DNA of 64,000 nucleotides from the NCBI GenBank assembly GCA_013399875.1, contig VXAZ01006873.1, positions 62,001 through 126,000 on the forward strand, read 5' to 3'. Shown here in pieces: positions 12,301 through 25,200 of this stretch (its first letter is position 1; each line of letters begins with the position of its first letter). This stretch comes from Gymnorhina tibicen. Its lineage: Eukaryota; Chordata; Aves; Passeriformes; Artamidae. A program made the translations under genes and the position numbers. The notes beneath the pieces are model-generated. The model was not told the DNA's origin and made no database searches. It was given only the letters and a program-made list of their open reading frames with translations.

Positions 12301-15300
12301 TCACTTCCCAGAGATGAAAGACAGAATCCAGAACAACTGGAGAGATAAAACAAGCTGATCTTTTATTTCCAGCAACGCACCACATTAATCCTTAATGGTA
12401 CATAATGATGGTTATTTACAGGAATGGCTTACTCTTGATTGAAAGAGAAGTTTAGTTGCCATTCTTAGAAGGTATGCTCTTCATTTTGTTGTGTAAGGCC
12501 CCATCATTCAGTAAGATGCCAGTAAATGACCTGGAGAAGGTGACTAATGAACAACTACTTATTGCTCTCACAACAGACTGCATTCAGTGAAATAGTCAGT
12601 CCTCATGTTTAAAACAACAGAAGAAAGAACTTTTTCACATTGCACCTAACCGAATCTGAGGAACTCACTGCCACGGGGTGTTTTGGTGGTAAAAAAGTGT
12701 TTAATGAATGAAGAAATGTGCATCAAATACTGTTAGGCATAGCCGTACGGATGCAATTTCCAGTTCATGAAGTTCCTAACCACCAGTGACCCTCCTCTAT
12801 GAGTTCCTTTCTGAACTTGGCTATTACACCAAGCAATTGCTGTTGGCCACTCTCAGATTCAAGCTATTAAGCTAAAGGGAACTATGGTCTGATATCTATG
12901 GCCAGTGATGTGATACATTTTTATATCATTATGTCCACTTAATATTTTTATTAAGACATCTTCTCACAAGTTCAGTATGCAAGCACAGAATATACAAAGA
13001 TCCTCAGCCAGACATAATGCTTTACAGGCTTTGTCCGAAACATAAAAAGAGTTCAGATGCCAACACTACCAGTGCTGATATAAAACCAGAAAATAACAAT
13101 GCCACTGCACTAAAGAGGTTGATGTGCAATATGTTATGTAAATAAAATATAAAATAGAAGTATTATATTATGGAAAATATTAAAATACATATTCCAGGCT
13201 TAAGCCTGTCCATTGGCTTTTTGGCCCAGAAAATTACTAAAAAATCTGACATCTTAAAATATTTTAATTTTACTTAGTGATTTTCATATCAAATTACTAA
13301 TTTTTAATAAAGCACTGTGTTAGAGAGGTGATTTTAACCTTACTGGTTACTGTTGCCAATGGCAATACTGCAATGATGATTGCTGAGCCCTATGACTTCC
13401 ACTTTCTCATTGTGCCTTAACACCCAGATGTGGGCTGCACCACAGAAATATGCCTTGAAAAAAAGACGTGGGTGTCCACGCATCAAAATAATTTGGAGGG
13501 GCAGGGCAGCACCTGAAGTCATTATCAATGTCATTATGAGTAAAATGGTAAAAACATCCAAGCAAATGGCTACTTCTTCAGGGACTCAGTTCATACCTGA
13601 ATAAGGCTGGATCAAGAATATCTTTGTGCTATTAGTCACCCAATTCACACAGCAATCACTGCCTGAGCAGTCAGATTAGACAAGAAACTGCATGCTTTCC
13701 TTGTAGCTCACATACCTGGACTATATAGTCAGTTGAAAAGAAGCGATCACACTCCCAGTACTGTCATGAGAGCTGGTTTGTTAGTGCTGTGGAAGTGCAA
13801 ATGCTCCCTGAGCCTCAGCAAAGGCAGCAGATGAAGATTGCTGACCATGCCCTGAAGCAGCACCTACAAATACCTGGTCATTGCTATATAAAGGCTGCAC
13901 TGGGATTTCTCTAATCACCAGGCATACCCATTAATTAGAGTACAGGCTCTAAGGGCTAGAAGGAAAGGCACTGCTTTCCTTTCTCTCATCTGTCCTTCTT
14001 CTCAGGAAGAAGGGGGCGTTAAGGGGTTAACTCTCCTTACAACACATTTGAAGGCATTATGAGAGGCACCCAGCCAGCAAGACTCCTGCAACCTCTCCTC
14101 TAGCTCCACTGCCGTGAGAGCTGGACTAAGAGCAGGCCTATCTGTCTTTCTGTCTGTCTCTCACCTGCCCATCCTACTTAGCAGTTTTCAGGGGAAGGAA
14201 ACACATCAGGGTATCAGAGATAACACAGTTGTCCAGAAAAAATGACGTTGCTTGAACCAAGATCGGAGTGAGATGTCTCTTGGTCAGAGTGGAAAAAAGT
14301 TGATAGTAAAAGCAGGATAAGAGCACTATGTTGCAGGAGTTTACTTGCTTTTGGGTACTGAAAGCATTAAGACCAAATAAAAATATAACAGTGCTCAGGG
14401 TTTCAAATCCATGGATGTTTTAATATAACATATTCAGAGATGGCGAGTTTGTTTGTGTTAGTTTAGACATACGTTCCTGGCTCATTTGGGGCCTGAACAT
14501 GAACATGAAATATAAATATATAAATACATATGACTATTTATCTAAAAAATCTGAATTATCCTGTCATGAACTTTGAGCTTCTCAAGCCTACATGCAGACT
14601 TTATCCTTGCTGTTATCTTCTTATCATCTACAAAGAGTTAGCAAGTCGGCTGAGGGAGGAACACCAGAAGAGTGAAGAAGGGCTCCAGACAGTTTCATAG
14701 CTTTGCCCTTTATGCCCAGACATGCTGCTGCTCTTCCACTTGTTTATCTGAAGCCAAATCTTTTGAAACTGATACCTAACTTTTTACCATCTAAATCAAA
14801 TTCACCTTAAACTGCCATAAGTATAAGGGTCCGTACTTCAGCTTTACAAGCCAAGATTTTCTGGTTGTGGGTTTGTTGTGCTTGTTTGGGGTTTTTTGCT
14901 AACTGCTGAAATGAGACTCAAAATCACCTTCTTTTGAAGTGATGCTGTGATGCTGTTACCCAACATGGTTTTCTAATTAGCAGATCTGATTTTAGCAGCA
15001 CTAATCTGGTGGTGCTTGACATGTTTCAGTGTCATGCCACTTAGATGCTTGAATGTGACTTCACAAGTCTGTTACTTGGTAAGAGCTTATGCTTGAAGTT
15101 CACCCTCTGCCTGTCACAAAATTGCTCCTGGGTAGCTCCATATTCCTCCTATCTTCCTAGATCTATATTGTCTTGGCACTTTCTCCCTTAAATCTAGGAT
15201 TATAACTGTTCTTTGTCCCAGCACAGAGGTTCTCTTCTTTATCTGTAAGCAGGATAGCCCATGAGATTTCTAATTTTTTTTTAGCTAAACAAAGTAAACT

Positions 15301-18300
15301 GTAAAAGCAAAATTTCCAAATTAATATTAGTGTTTTACTCACTAGGAACTGAAAAACTTGGTCTAAACGGTAAAATATAGAACATATTTCAAACATTATG
15401 CCAGAGTTTTATTCATCCACATTGCTTTAGCCATCCTACTCTTCCCCAAACTAACCTTAACTTCCCTCACATGTACTTCGCTGAGTTTTTTTGGTTTGGG
15501 GTTGTTTTTTTTGGTTGCTTGGCATTTTTTTTACTCCTGGGGATATAATGTAATCATTTGGCATTATTGAAATTCCAGAAATGCAATCGGATACCACTAA
15601 TTACCTTTCACTTAACACCAATGATTCAAAAAATGAAAATGAATAATTAAATATATAATAATGTTAAAATATTTGCAATATAAATAGTAGATTGTTTCTG
15701 ATTTCAGATGGGTGTTTCAACTAACATCAATGTCTCTTCAATTCTGATAACCTTTCATTATTTATCTAGCTGCCAATATGTATGTCACAGGTACTGCAAA
15801 GAACAACTTTCCAGTAACTTTTAATGAAGTAAGATGTTTTATGAAATAATTCCAGAAGCATATGGGGGTTTCTTCACATACTTTTTTTACAAAACTGCTT
15901 TTTACTTTTTCATGTGTTTTAAGGAAAGACAGTGATTGCTCTCCAGTGCTTCTGAAGTCAAATAGCAGTGTCCCCTTTGCTCCTGAATTGTGAGTGTGGT
16001 TCTTTGTCTCCAACCCCACATCCAAATAGAAATTTGCAATGGATTATATTCAAAATGCTGTCAAGACATTGGGACAGCACAGGGAAGTACACCAATTTCA
16101 CCCATACCCAGAGCAAGTCAGGCAAATTAACAGCTGAGATACATTAATAAATTGACTGCTTTTCATATAAATTGTTAGATCAATGTCTTTCATTAACAAG
16201 AAGGAACTTAATTATATGTTGCAAGTGATGTTTTAAACATTATATTTAAAAAGCAGTCATAGAAACCATTTATTTTGCACTCACATAACCTTTGCTTACT
16301 GTCTGAATTGAACAGGTTTCCTCTCACCTATTGTATCAGAAGATTTTATTTTTATTTCTTTATTTAGCAAACTAGGAGAAAGCAGACCACTGTACAGGCA
16401 GCTTTGTTCTTACATGCAGCATTGTGGATATGAGGAACCTGCAGCAAAGCAGCACACTGGTCCTGCCACTGACCTGTCTTTCTTGTACTAAGACCATTTT
16501 CTCCCTCAAGTCAGCAAGGAGTACGCTTCTCCTTTGGTTTCAGTTCCCATCTCCAAGGATGCTTCCCTTCATACCTAAACATCTTCAAGAAAATCAGCTC
16601 TAAAATCACCAACACAGGCCAAAGCCAGCGAAGGTATGGATTCATTACGACTTGGCTAATCCCACAAGGAATACAAGATGTTCACCTTTCATTAATATGA
16701 ACCGTAAGTTTCTAGGATTATTATTTTCTGTGATACCTGAGTAAAAACTGCAGAAGTTTCTGAACATCTCCTTTCTTTCATTTGACTTTGAAGTAAGAGT
16801 TAGGCCAAGCTTTGTTCATGTTAGATGCATTCAGAATTTCTCTCTGTACCAGGAGGCCATTGCCTTCACCTATCTCCAGCACTTCTGCATCCTGCTCAGA
16901 GCAATGATCCTGGGACTGTCTGTTGCTCTTTCTGGTGAAAGTGAGATAAGATCAAGGCAGAGTCCATTCCCCACAAACCGATACTCTTTCACCAGAAACA
17001 AAAGCAATATCTAGTCTGGACAAATACCAGAAATCTTTTATACACAACTGCGTCTACTGCTTTGGAGACCCAGGTAGCTACAAAGCCAAGGCCAAGGAGT
17101 GGGAGCTACTGCATTTGGTTTCTTAAAACCAAACACAGTAGTAATCAACCAGCAGTAAAACCTAGAAAAGGAAATTAGGGTGATCATCATCCTCATCTTT
17201 ATAGGAATAATTTGTGAGGTTGGCCACTACATATGAAACTCACTACCTAAGCAAATATCTCATTGATCTTTACTGCTCCTGGATTGCTGCTGCTTTCTAG
17301 AGCCTATTTGATGTCTATTGTCCTGCCTTCAGTTCTTCCTTTCTAGGCACTGAAGATAGGCTAGGTAAATTCAATGAGATAAAAAAAAAATCTGCTTAGC
17401 CTCTTTTCCTCTAAGAGGTAAAGGAAGTGAAGAAACTTGGGATGATTTCAGTAGTAAGTGAATTCTGCTTTCTCAATTAAGTCTTCCTTTTTAGGAGATA
17501 ATAATGAATGACAGAGGATAACTTTGGGGTTTGAGAGAGATGGGGAGGGTTATATTCTCCAAAGACTTTGCTGACTTTCCATCATACTTGAAGACCTCTG
17601 AAGAACTTCTCTGGTCAGCACCTTGTGTATTCTCTGATTTCACCTCCCAGATGCTGCCATACAAGTGAATGTTCTATTTTACACCAGAAGTCTGTGCTCT
17701 GTCACTGCAGACCTGCCTTATGCAGAAAACTTAAGGGAGTAGCATGGTTTGGACATGGGTCTTGGGGAGTTCCTGGGCTGTGTAGTCACGCCTAGGAGCT
17801 GGGAAGTACTCCCATGATTGTAACAGTAGAGAGATGGCAAGACTGTATTTCAGTGGTGGGACTCATCACTTAGGGGGACCTGTGGCAGTAACTCATTCAG
17901 GCATCCTTAACCTGCATGTAAGCCTAGACCCTACCTAGACCCTACTGCAAACCCGTGAGCCACTAAACTTGTCTTCAGCAGAAGATAAAACTCACTAGCT
18001 GTTCATCAAAAATAAAAGGAAAATTGTACCCAAAATTGGGAGAATAAGAAAGCAGCCAGGAGATGCTAATTGCTTGAAAAAATAGGAGGTGACTGCGACT
18101 CAGGGCTCTTATGAATCCAAATATTCTTCTGTTGCTGTTGAATCCAAAGGTTTGACAGAGATGACAGGCATAATCTCAGAGTGAGCAATTTCCTGATTGC
18201 ATTGTTCTAATCATTATTTCTTTTTCTCATATACATTTTCTAGTTTAGTTGCAAGGCTGTCTTTCTGATTATATTCCTAGGTTTTCCCCACACATTTTCA

Positions 18301-21300
18301 GCAACTCAGAAATGACATTTTTATCATCATCATTATTATTACAAACAGTCACTAGCAGCAGTAAGCAAACAAATAGGCTGCAAAAATCATCTATTCTGAG
18401 GAAACTGAAAATTGCATTTGGCATGATCCTGCCAAAATCAAATTTTAACATTCCATTTCATACCCAGACAGATGGGTTGATAATATAATGAGAGAAATTC
18501 TTTTGGACTGGTATGTATGCTTAGCAATCTGAAATAATGTTCACAGGAGAAGCCCATACTGCATAAAAGTTTTATCAGAAAAAACAGTGGTCCTGCTGAT
18601 ATTTAAGTGAGATTCTCAAAATATATCAGAACATAAGTATATGATGAAACAAAAACCTGTGTATCATAAGCATGGCAAAAGTGTGTCTGTGTGCCTTAAC
18701 TGTCAAACAAGTCCCCATAAATGTAAAATAAGGTATATCACAGGTGAGTGCATTGCCATATGCCACTCATAAGTTATCTTCAAGTGCACCAGGTGAGACA
18801 GAGTCCTGTCCCTGCTTTGCTGAGATATTTCAGACAAGTCACTGCACCTTGCTGTGCCTTGGGTTCCTCATATTAAAACAAGGTAAATCTTACCAACGTC
18901 ATCTCACACTGTTTTGGCAGAGCTCATGGCATTTCCCATTTGCCTTCTCTTTCTATTACAGAAAATCTATTTTGTAGTCTTCCATATAGGTCTGAATATA
19001 ACACTGATAAAATAATTTAAATCCACATTCTTGGGTGTTTGCCAGAAAACAGATAGTCCAGGATTTAGGCTCTTTCTCTTTCAGAATGGAGGTCTTTGTT
19101 AACTTAAGTATGACAGATTCCCCAGGTAATTGCTGGGTAAACATGCTTCCTTTAATCAAGAGGGTAAAGCTAGAGCAGAAAAGTTTAATTGTTTCTGTTG
19201 TTGGGGTTTTTCACTTCCCACACAGGAAGGTTAATTTGAGAGTGTAGTATTAGGGTGTGTGTTCATTTATTATCTCATGTAGATACGAGACCCTCGAGGG
19301 GAAAATTGTTCATTGCTGACCTGGATCAAAAGCCTCCTCTCCGAACCCCACAACAGGCCCATGTGTGAGTCATACTGGGACTGTGCCAGGAAGGGTACAG
19401 GACCAAATATTTTCCTGTGAGATGTTCAGAAACTTGACAGAAATGTGTGTATATGTAGATATTTGTCTGAAAGTAGACTGCATCAAATATGGATGAAGCA
19501 GGTTTGAAATCAGCTGCAGGCTTGGGCTTTTGCAATCTTGGAGACCCATTTTAAAAAATTGACTCAAGAACCATGTTTTAAAAGTAACAAGACCACTGCC
19601 ATAGAAAAAGGGTGCTTTCAGAAGCACTCAAATACATCAGATAATTCCTGCAAATTGGAGTCATTAGGATGTGGATTCTTAGCTGGCTCTGTAATATCAG
19701 TAGGTGACTGGTTGAATTTTCAGATACCAAAAAAATATTTGAAAAATGTTTCCACGAAAAGAAAAGTTTTAATTAACTGCATTATATGCCAATTATATTT
19801 TTAATTATGTCGCTCTGTTTCCAAAATGATCCATGGCCCTTTCCTCTACTGTTTTGTAAAGTGCTAACAGGGGTAAGAGAAAAAACACAAAAACCTTCAT
19901 CTAGAATATAAAGGAGAGAAAAGCACCAAGAGCAGAAAACAGCTGTTAGTTGGATGCCAGTGGTACTGTTTTATTAACTCCCATATTCCAAAAGGGTAAT
20001 GGTCAGTAGATGAGGATTTCTTCTTCAAGCTGCATCAAACTACTGTACATTTTTCAGTCATTTTCATTTAGAATAAACATTTATTCATTTAGAATAAACA
20101 CTGTAAATGTGCAAATTGTATTTTTTGAGCATTTGTTTGAAATTTCATGACAAGTTTTCCCACTAAAGAATTGTTCTTATTTATCTTTTCCCATAAGTCC
20201 TTGTGTGCTCTTCATAATGGGGTAGGCCACAGAAAGATACAGTGTAACAGCTGCTACTTTTGTTTTCACTTCTGCTGGGGCTATTGTAATTGTTTGAGGC
20301 ATTTTATCATCTTTTTTAGATCAAATTATCTTCTGTTATAATAAAAAATTGGACACAGCAAGGGATATTTTGGTCTGTAAAAGAACATGCCTATTTTACA
20401 TTTGCAAGAAATAACTTCTTCTATCCAGTGGTCAAAATAGAATTTCAGCATTGCCAGGAGCAGTTTTGAGTGATACATACTGTTAGCCTTTCTTGGCTAT
20501 CAGTCTGATATGAAAGAATAAAAAATACAAAAATAATGTTTCAAATTCTGCAAACAAAAAAAAATAAATTTCCATCCAAACAGAACAATTGAAAAATCTA
20601 AAAGGAAAAGTGTTTTTAAATTGACTTTTCTTAAAATATATGATTAAGCAAAAGTTTTAAAATAAGATACTTGGGTTCATAAAAGAATATGCATATTTTA
20701 TATGTACAATTAACTTTTTACTTAATCCAAAACCAAATTTCAGATTGTTGAGAATTTCCCAGAAAAGAGAGAATCCAGATACGATCCATTTAACATAGCG
20801 TGTCCCAGTCTGCCTCACTGACTCACTGCTGAGCATGTTGAGCTCAGTACCAAGAGCTAGGTGACAATGGGGACATGCACAGCTGGCTTTGGCAGCCCCA
20901 GCCAGTTGCAAGACAGCAAAGTACCCATGCTAAGTGGCATGGAGACGCGGCGTGCTGCAAAGCTGCTTACCCAGCAGGAGCATGGGACCTCACCCTGGCA
21001 GGGGCTGAGCAGCCCCAGAAGTGCTGAGCCCTCTTTTCCCAGCCCAAGCCCAGCCCTGGGAGATGCCAAGAGTCATGGAGGGCTCATCAGGCTCAGGAGC
21101 ACACCAGTGGTGTTGCACTTTCAGGGATGAAGTGTGCACCCCCCTCCCAGCTTCAGCGGCAGAGCAGAGGGTCATTCTAACTTTTTCTTGCCCATTAAGG
21201 GGTGGTTTGGGTGTCCCAAAGACACAAGGAGGCACTTATACCACCTGTGCTGCACAACAGAGAGCAAAGTGGGGAATCCTCTTTGATTTCTTTGTCCCAC

Positions 21301-22080
21301 ACACAGCTGTGCTCCTGCCTTCCAAAATGAGGCCACAAGAGAGCTGTGCAGAACATCCTCTCTCTCCTCCACTACCTGTTGTTTTGAGCAGCTCTCCAGT
21401 TTCTCTGGCACTCTCCCTCTCCGCTGTGTCAGCAAGAGCACAGCCCATTGGAAGGGAAAAGTATGGCATAAGGAGGCTTTGCAGACGGTAAAGGCAGAAA
21501 ATCATCTTCCTCTGCTTCAGATATTCTTGCAGCCTCATGAATAAAGCACTATTTTTTCCCTAAAATTAATATGGTACCTCTTCAGCAACAATCCTGTTCT
21601 GCTCTGAGTGCTTCACTTCTATGAACAATGTGCATGAAACTGACTTCTTTGTGCCTGGAAGTAAACAAATGGACTTTTAATTTAAACGAATAATTTCTAA
21701 AAGTCCGTATTCTTTATCGTAATATTCATTAAGTTCTTCTATTATACAGGGTGCAAAGAGAAGACTGGAAGTTGCACTCAAAGCAATGATAAGTTACCAT
21801 TTTAATGATTCCTTGTGTTATGAGTAATTTATAAATCACTCGGTATCTTCTCAGTGAAGCTTGCCTTCTGTTTTTAAAACGTAAATCTCGTATCCAACAA
21901 AGGGTTTCAGTGCAATAAGAATTAAGGTGTGTCTCTTAGCTTTTACCTGCAAGCAATAATGATGTTGTCAAGCGTTTCAGGTGAGACCAGCCCAGGATTT
22001 TGGGGTGGGGAAAGACACTCTGTTATACAGCATCTTCAGTTCTTCCCTCAGAGGGAGGCAGAGACACCTTGAAGGGCTGA
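9307..22080. other. Intergenic DNA, no supported gene
   Basis: Long AT-rich non-coding stretch. Items seen are a poly-T run near 9820-9830, an AACC-type repeat (10846-10893), a possible very old LINE-like remnant at about 12530-12730 (text resembling CR1-family 3' ORF ends, weak), a canonical-looking TATATAAAGG at 13885-13894 with no gene attached, and a GC-richer patch at 20830-21490 that is not CpG-rich. Open frames in that patch (for example 21021-21491, +) have no recognisable domain. Confidence 0.5.
10846..10893 (+). repeat. (AACC)n imperfect microsatellite
   Basis: Imperfect tandem units of AACC/ACCA with interruptions, grading into an A-rich end. A G-run precedes it at about 10824-10833. 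Confidence 0.85.
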
Positions 22081-22200
22081 GTATAAGGACATACACAGGG
22101 TGTCTTTTTAAATAGTCACCAGAGCTGGGGGGGGGGAGGGGAACAGGAACAGACTTGTAACCATAACTCAGTTGGACTTGTTTCTGAGAAGTCAGATGCC
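22080..22200 (+). promoter_or_regulatory. Candidate promoter / 5' UTR of the desmoglein gene
   Basis: The 120 bp before the start codon contain TATA-like words (agtataag at about 22080 and tttttaaata at about 22105) and a G-run of about ten bases followed by AGGGG (22127-22141). No CpG island is present, which fits a tissue-restricted gene. The start codon context gccATGg is strong. An out-of-frame ATG lies five bases upstream at 22196 in a weak context. The transcription start cannot be fixed from sequence alone. Confidence 0.35.
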
Positions 22201-22248
22201 ATGGATTGGCTCCCTCACCGAACGGCTGCTTTTCTGTTCCTTTTGTTG
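22201..22248 (+). CDS. DSG4: Desmoglein exon 1 (signal peptide)
   Basis: Sixteen codons from ATG to a gtaagt donor at 22249. The peptide starts M-D-W and continues into a Leu/Phe-rich hydrophobic core, like the first exons of mammalian DSG1 and DSG4, which also begin M-D-W and end in phase 0 inside the signal peptide. The start was chosen for this match and for the strong gccATGg context. Confidence 0.93.
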
Positions 22249-25200
22249 GTAAGTCAGATTTTAAAATAATACTTGTAAATTCTGTGACTGCACCAGTTTT
22301 GTGTTCCTCAGCAGACCATTACACTTCACAGTGTAAACTAGTCCCCAAAAATGTCTTGTGAAATTTATCATAAAAATCAAAGCTCTGCTTGTACTAAACA
22401 GCCCTTCTGAACAGTCTATAGAATTAACTTAGCTTTTCTTTAAATACTGACGAAAGTATCTTTCTAGACTTTTGGCAACCTGTTGATGTTCAAGATGTGA
22501 CTTTCTATGTTTACTACATGACTTTTCAGGCAAAGGTTTTCTGTGGCTACTATTTAGGGGGTCACAGTTATTAATAAAATGCTTATCATTACATAAATTT
22601 TAATGGCTGGATATAATTTGGTTCTATGTCTTTACTTTTTTATCTGTTGAGGAAATATATTTTTCTGAAAAATTCAAATTGCTTTTTTCTAAACTAATTA
22701 GCAAGATTGCTTCAGAGCTATATATTGCTACAGCTATATTCAAGAGGAAAAAATGATGAAATTTAGTGGAGATCTCAGTTGAGGAAAAATCAAGACTTGG
22801 CCTATTATTTCACATTGCAAAGGGTTCCTGTGTTGTAGTGCATTAGTGTCTGAGCCGCCATGTGCTGAGCAAGTGAGTGCATGATGAAAGTGTTGCTCTT
22901 TGGGTTTGTTTTTCTCCCTGTAAAAGGAAAGCTGTGGCTATGGTCAAGTGGCATAGTTGTTCGATGTGTTCATCGAGGCATGGAAATTACCCAGAAGGGA
23001 CTTAAAAGGGCTATGGGTGCCCTACTGCTCCTGCAATCTGATTTTTGTGTGGATTAATTTTACTCATCTGTGCTGACCTTTTGAAATTAGGTAGAGGTTT
23101 AAGGCCCTGAAGATTGAGAAAAGCGGGATTTCTACTATAGTTATGCCCGGTGGTTTTCATGCAATTTTACATTTTACAGTGTATTAGTAAGGGTAAATGT
23201 TTGTTGACTTCTCATTACTGACTTCTCTAGAAATGTTGTAGTCTGAGAAAAAGTTTCTGTTGTAGAATAAGAAATCCTAAAACCATTTGGAGAATATAAT
23301 CCATTAATTTTAGGTGACAGCTCTGCAATCAGTAAAGTAGAACTAATTAACACAGAGCAGCTGCCAAGCAAACAAGGACAAAACTTGGCAAAAGCAAGTT
23401 ATGGTTCGGATAAGTTTCTGCTTGTTCAAGGCAGCACAGCAGTGTTTGAGACTGCCTTTTTTCACATCACACTCACACTTCTGGATTTTCATGTAGCACT
23501 AGTGACTATTCATTTTACTCAGTTACCTGGTGATGCACACTCCCAGTGTGTCGAAGTTCAAAAAGCTTGACTCTGTTGTGTCTAAGATCTGTCCATTCAA
23601 AAGAGATTTTACTGCTTTACTTCTCTCAGCAGCTCTGGAGCCATTTTGTTTCTTTCAGTATATTATTGTTACAATTGTGAGTGATGGAGGGTAGGTGTTG
23701 CGTCAGAAAAAAGTGTGATCCTGAAAAATGCCACTGTGTTTTGATGACTGTCAAATATCTGAACTTTTTTCCCAGAGGAAATCCTTGTTCTTGTCATGCG
23801 TTCCTCTGCCCAGCAATGTTCATGATGGCCTGTACAGCTTAACAGCATCTTTCAGCGCTTTATAGAAAGGTGGCAGACAAACTGCAGAGGTTAAATAAAT
23901 TATAAATTTATGTGTCCAGTGTTCGTGTATTCTGAGAAAGGATTTTGACTTTCAGCTTGACTAATCTTTCATGAAAATCACCTGTCTGAATGGTGTGTCT
24001 GGTTAGCATATTGTTAATAAGTTGCATCAAATAAAATTACCATGGAGTTATACACATTTTAGTACACTACCGCATTTTGAAAAAAAAGGAACTTACCAGC
24101 CCTGAAACAAATAATTTTGTCTATGGATTTCACCATTGGTGGGACTGATTCTGCAACCCTTGCTCACGTGACTTCAAAGGCTTTATTCTCATGAGTAAGG
24201 GAGTTCTGTTTGTGATACTAGCACAGACACGTTTTATGGAAATAACCTGTTTGATCAGGTATGACTCTTCTCCTGCCAGCTATCATGTGACAGCCAATAA
24301 TTTTAAATTCACCACTTCTCTTATGCACTTTTGTCTGGATACATTTTCCCATGTGTTATCTATGCTTATTTTTTTCCCCCCTAGTTGTTAGGCTATGGTT
24401 ACGCATCCTACTCATAACTTGGTTGCACATAAAAATAGTCAGGAGCTAAATCCTCTCCTTGTATATTCATATGAAACATCTGCCAGAATTGAATCAGGAA
24501 CCTGCAGGTTCTTCTGCCAAAAAATTTTGTTGTAGAAATAGAAACTAAAGTAATTCCACATGCAGGAATTATCACCTAAGATTAGGTACTTAAGCCTGTA
24601 GTTTTACATTCCAAAGTAAAATGGCCGTTAAGCAAACATCCATTTGCAGCCAGAACATTTTAAGTCATATCAGAAGTCAAGTTTTATTGAGGAGGTTTAT
24701 AGAGGGCACTTAGCATGACTAATTTGAAAAACTCAAATTTTAATGATAATGGCATACACCCTACATTGAAATTACTTTTCTGTTCATTTTTCTAATGGTT
24801 GAGCTCAGTTACTATATGGAAATGTATTTTATCTACATACAGTAGAAGATACAATAGCAGAACAGAAACAATCTCAGTGGAAACTTTGCCAAAGTGTTCA
24901 GATCTTTGAATAAACTTATTTTAAAATAAATAAAACTTCAAAGTAAATTCTTCAGCCTGGCACGAGCATTGTCATAATTCCTGAATAATTCCTCTCATAA
25001 TTGTTGAAATAGTAATGGATTCTCCATTCTGAGTGAGATTCTGAGTATTGCTAACACACAAAACACCTTACCTCATCTGAATTAGAAGACAAAAGGCTGG
25101 AAAAATCATCCAGAAAATCTTCTCCTTTAAATTAGATGAAGTACATTCATTAGTGACATATGAAAAGGCAAAGTATAGAAAAAGAAAATAATGTTTCAAT

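Noticed and set aside
13885..13894. TATATAAAGG as a gene promoter
   Set aside because: A good TATA-like word, but no exon, CpG enrichment or start codon in a sensible context follows it.
20857..21538. Cluster of frames up to 156 codons on both strands
   Set aside because: GC-richer patch without CpG enrichment, splice context or domain. Checked for a desmocollin first exon on the minus strand and none was seen.
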